This document shows, piece by piece, positions 62,404 through 64,000 of a DNA stretch of 64,000 bases. Origin of the DNA: Mimachlamys varia (lineage: Eukaryota; Mollusca; Bivalvia; Pectinida; Pectinidae); the NCBI GenBank assembly GCA_947623455.1, contig OX392534.1, positions 33,609,426 to 33,673,425 on the forward strand, given 5' to 3'. The notes under the pieces were generated by a model. That model was not told the DNA's origin. It saw only the letters and a list, made by a program, of their open reading frames with translations, and ran no database searches. Positions within the stretch are counted from its first letter, which is position 1, and every line of letters begins with the position of its first letter. The translations under genes and the position numbers were made by a program.

Positions 62404-63010
62404 GTAAGCTAATGTATGCGGAGGAATTATTTTTTCCGTCTTTGTGACCACATAAGTGAACGGGGGGGAAAAAAAAGAAATCAACAAATATAATACCATA
62501 TACCTGTATTATAGCCTATTCATTGCTGAATAATGAAGTGTGATAGAGCACTTTACTGTATTTTCAAAAAAAAAAAATCCTATCAACCAAATACAAAAGC
62601 ACTGTCATGAGCATAACAATTAATCCTAGTAATGCTGCACAAAATTTAATCCCAGTAAGCTAATTAACGTATGATTAGACAACTGCAATATATGAACCTC
62701 ACACCCGTAAATAACTACAGAGTACATATTACCTTATTCGAAATGATAAGCACACTTTGCACTAACAAAAACACAAAAGGGTGTTGAAAACAGGGAAATG
62801 TTCCGTGTGAAATCAGAGGAGGGGGGGGGGGAGAGTTTTTGATTGAATTAAAGATTTTGAAATTAAAAGAGAACTTGTGATCCTCTTGTAATTTCAAAAT
62901 ATTTTTGAATAGGGAACAGGAAAAGTAAAAATAAGACTACATGTTTTGTAAAAATTATATTTCACCTGTGCAGGTGACCTGTTTTGTATCCTTATGTGGT
63001 TTTATTTCAG

Positions 63011-63133
63011 AATGCTGATGATCTGTATACCCTGGTGGAGTGTATCACACCTGATGGCCCCGCTGACGGTAAACTCATGGTTGGTGACTGGATTCGCTCA
63101 GTCAATGGTCAGCCCCTCCAGAGCCCTAAAGAG
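63011..63133 (+). CDS. Two-PDZ protein, exon 3
   Basis: 41 codons (residues 261-301) between TATTTCAG and GTAAGT, phase 0. It encodes the middle of PDZ2: VECITPDGPADGKLMVGDW then IRSVNGQPL, the classic G-x-x-D-x-I-x-x-V-N-G strand-helix signature of the fold. Confidence 0.85.
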
Positions 63134-63144
63134 GTAAGTTACTT

Positions 63145-63235
63145 TTAAATCATTTACCCCTAAAAACGTGTTTGAGCTCTTCAAAATCAGAGGATAGAAT
63201 AGTTCATTATGACAGTTCAGGGGTAAGTGAGTTAA
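63145..63235. repeat. TTAA-bounded palindromic repeat in PDZ gene intron 3
   Basis: 91-bp copy: TTAAATCATTTACCCCTAAA ... TTCAGGGGTAAGTGAGTTAA, with TTAA at both ends. Confidence 0.62.
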
Positions 63236-63821
63236 ACTGGGCCCAGTTTTTTAAAATTGGTATAAGCGTAATCATTATTTAACAATATTTTTCAATCTTT
63301 ATAATAATTCTGTCAATATACATAGTAAAATCTTACAATTTTGCATGTACATTGACCCTATGAGATACTTGAAATATGCAAAGTTGTAACAAAATCTGTG
63401 GTTTCATTAAAAGTAACAAGATATTTAAGTTTTGTGCTAATCACTGATTAAGCTAATTATTTTTTGAACAACTGGGCCCTGGTGCTATCGGTCACTGGAC
63501 AGTCCTCTAAAGCTTTTTGTACATATCATAACTATGTAGTGATGCTCTAAGTTATTATTAAGACAACCAGGAGTATCGACACCAAGCAATATTGGGTCAT
63601 ATGAGAGGTAAATATAAGTAATGAACAAGCAATATAGGCAGCCACTCGAGGAATGTCTTTTAGTATTCTTGCAGAACCACAGCATTTTCATTAAATTATT
63701 TGCCAGCCTTTTTGACTTATTCCACATAAGTTTGCGTGTCCCCTAGCAATAGCTGTTAAAACTTAACATATTAACTTTATCAGCAGTCAGATATTCCAGA
63801 ACATACTGTATCTGTCCACAG

Positions 63822-64000
63822 GCCAGCAATATACCAGAGCTGCTTGCTAAGGAGACCACAGTACGGATTGTTCTACAGCGTCCAGAGAGTCTGTCCCAGA
63901 ACATCTTCCCCACAACGCCATCCTTGCCAGACCCTGATGTGAACTATCCATCTGTTCCTGGCCTTCCTCTGGCTTCAGAACCACCCAAGATGCTTGTATA
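63822..64000 (+). CDS. Two-PDZ protein, exon 4 (cut by window end)
   Basis: Starts after TGTCCACAG with ASNIPELLAKETTVRIVLQR, the last helix and strand of PDZ2 (ends at about residue 322), then a Pro/Ser-rich tail. The frame is open to the window edge (59 codons plus 2 nt), so the exon and gene continue to the right. Confidence 0.82.

Overview
This is a window of AT-rich animal nuclear DNA. Genes are split by long introns with GT-AG junctions, and several repeats look like those I know from bivalve molluscs: short interspersed elements ending in text like 'CATAAGCTCACTTGGCCC', 'ACAAGAGGCCCAGAG', and 'GGTCACCCGAG'. A marine bivalve, possibly a scallop, is the best guess from repeat style; the species is not identifiable from the sequence. 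No prokaryotic operons, rRNA genes, intact tRNA genes or CRISPR arrays were seen.

Layout. (1) 1-48.7 kb, minus strand: one gene for a fold-type-II PLP enzyme (serine racemase / serine-threonine dehydratase family, 327 aa). Exons 1-3 (48.66, 47.4 and 43.8 kb) are single copy. The last three exons (4, 5, 6), which carry the tetraglycine PLP-phosphate loop and the whole C-terminal half, occur five times in tandem in ~8 kb units that run off the left edge. I label the units A (nearest exon 3, 32.2-38.4 kb) to E (1-8.2 kb). All 15 cassette exons keep an open frame and compatible splice phases. Each exon 6 ends in its own stop codon overlapped by AATAAA. Units B-E carry, on both sides of exon 4, ~300-bp inverted copies of a MITE that unit A lacks. 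(2) 38-54 kb: the long introns 3 to 1 and the region upstream of the gene. They hold MITEs, tRNA-like SINE repeats, minisatellites, fold-back elements and bivalve-type interspersed repeats. (3) 54.68-57.66 kb: a ~3 kb satellite of about 67 units of 44 bp, each with a palindrome. (4) 61.3-64 kb, plus strand: the start of a gene with two PDZ domains (four exons, cut by the window end).

How it fits together. Any of the five cassettes would complete the PLP enzyme if spliced to exon 3, so the locus could make up to five C-terminal variants. Equally, only A may be used and B-E may be recent segmental duplicates. Cassettes A and B differ at nine coding sites, all synonymous, while the more distal C, D and E carry a few amino-acid changes, and E has a non-canonical GC donor after exon 5. 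Units D and C are almost identical over 8,115 bp, so an assembly duplication must also be excluded. The PDZ gene has no evident link to the PLP gene and lies on the opposite strand across the satellite.
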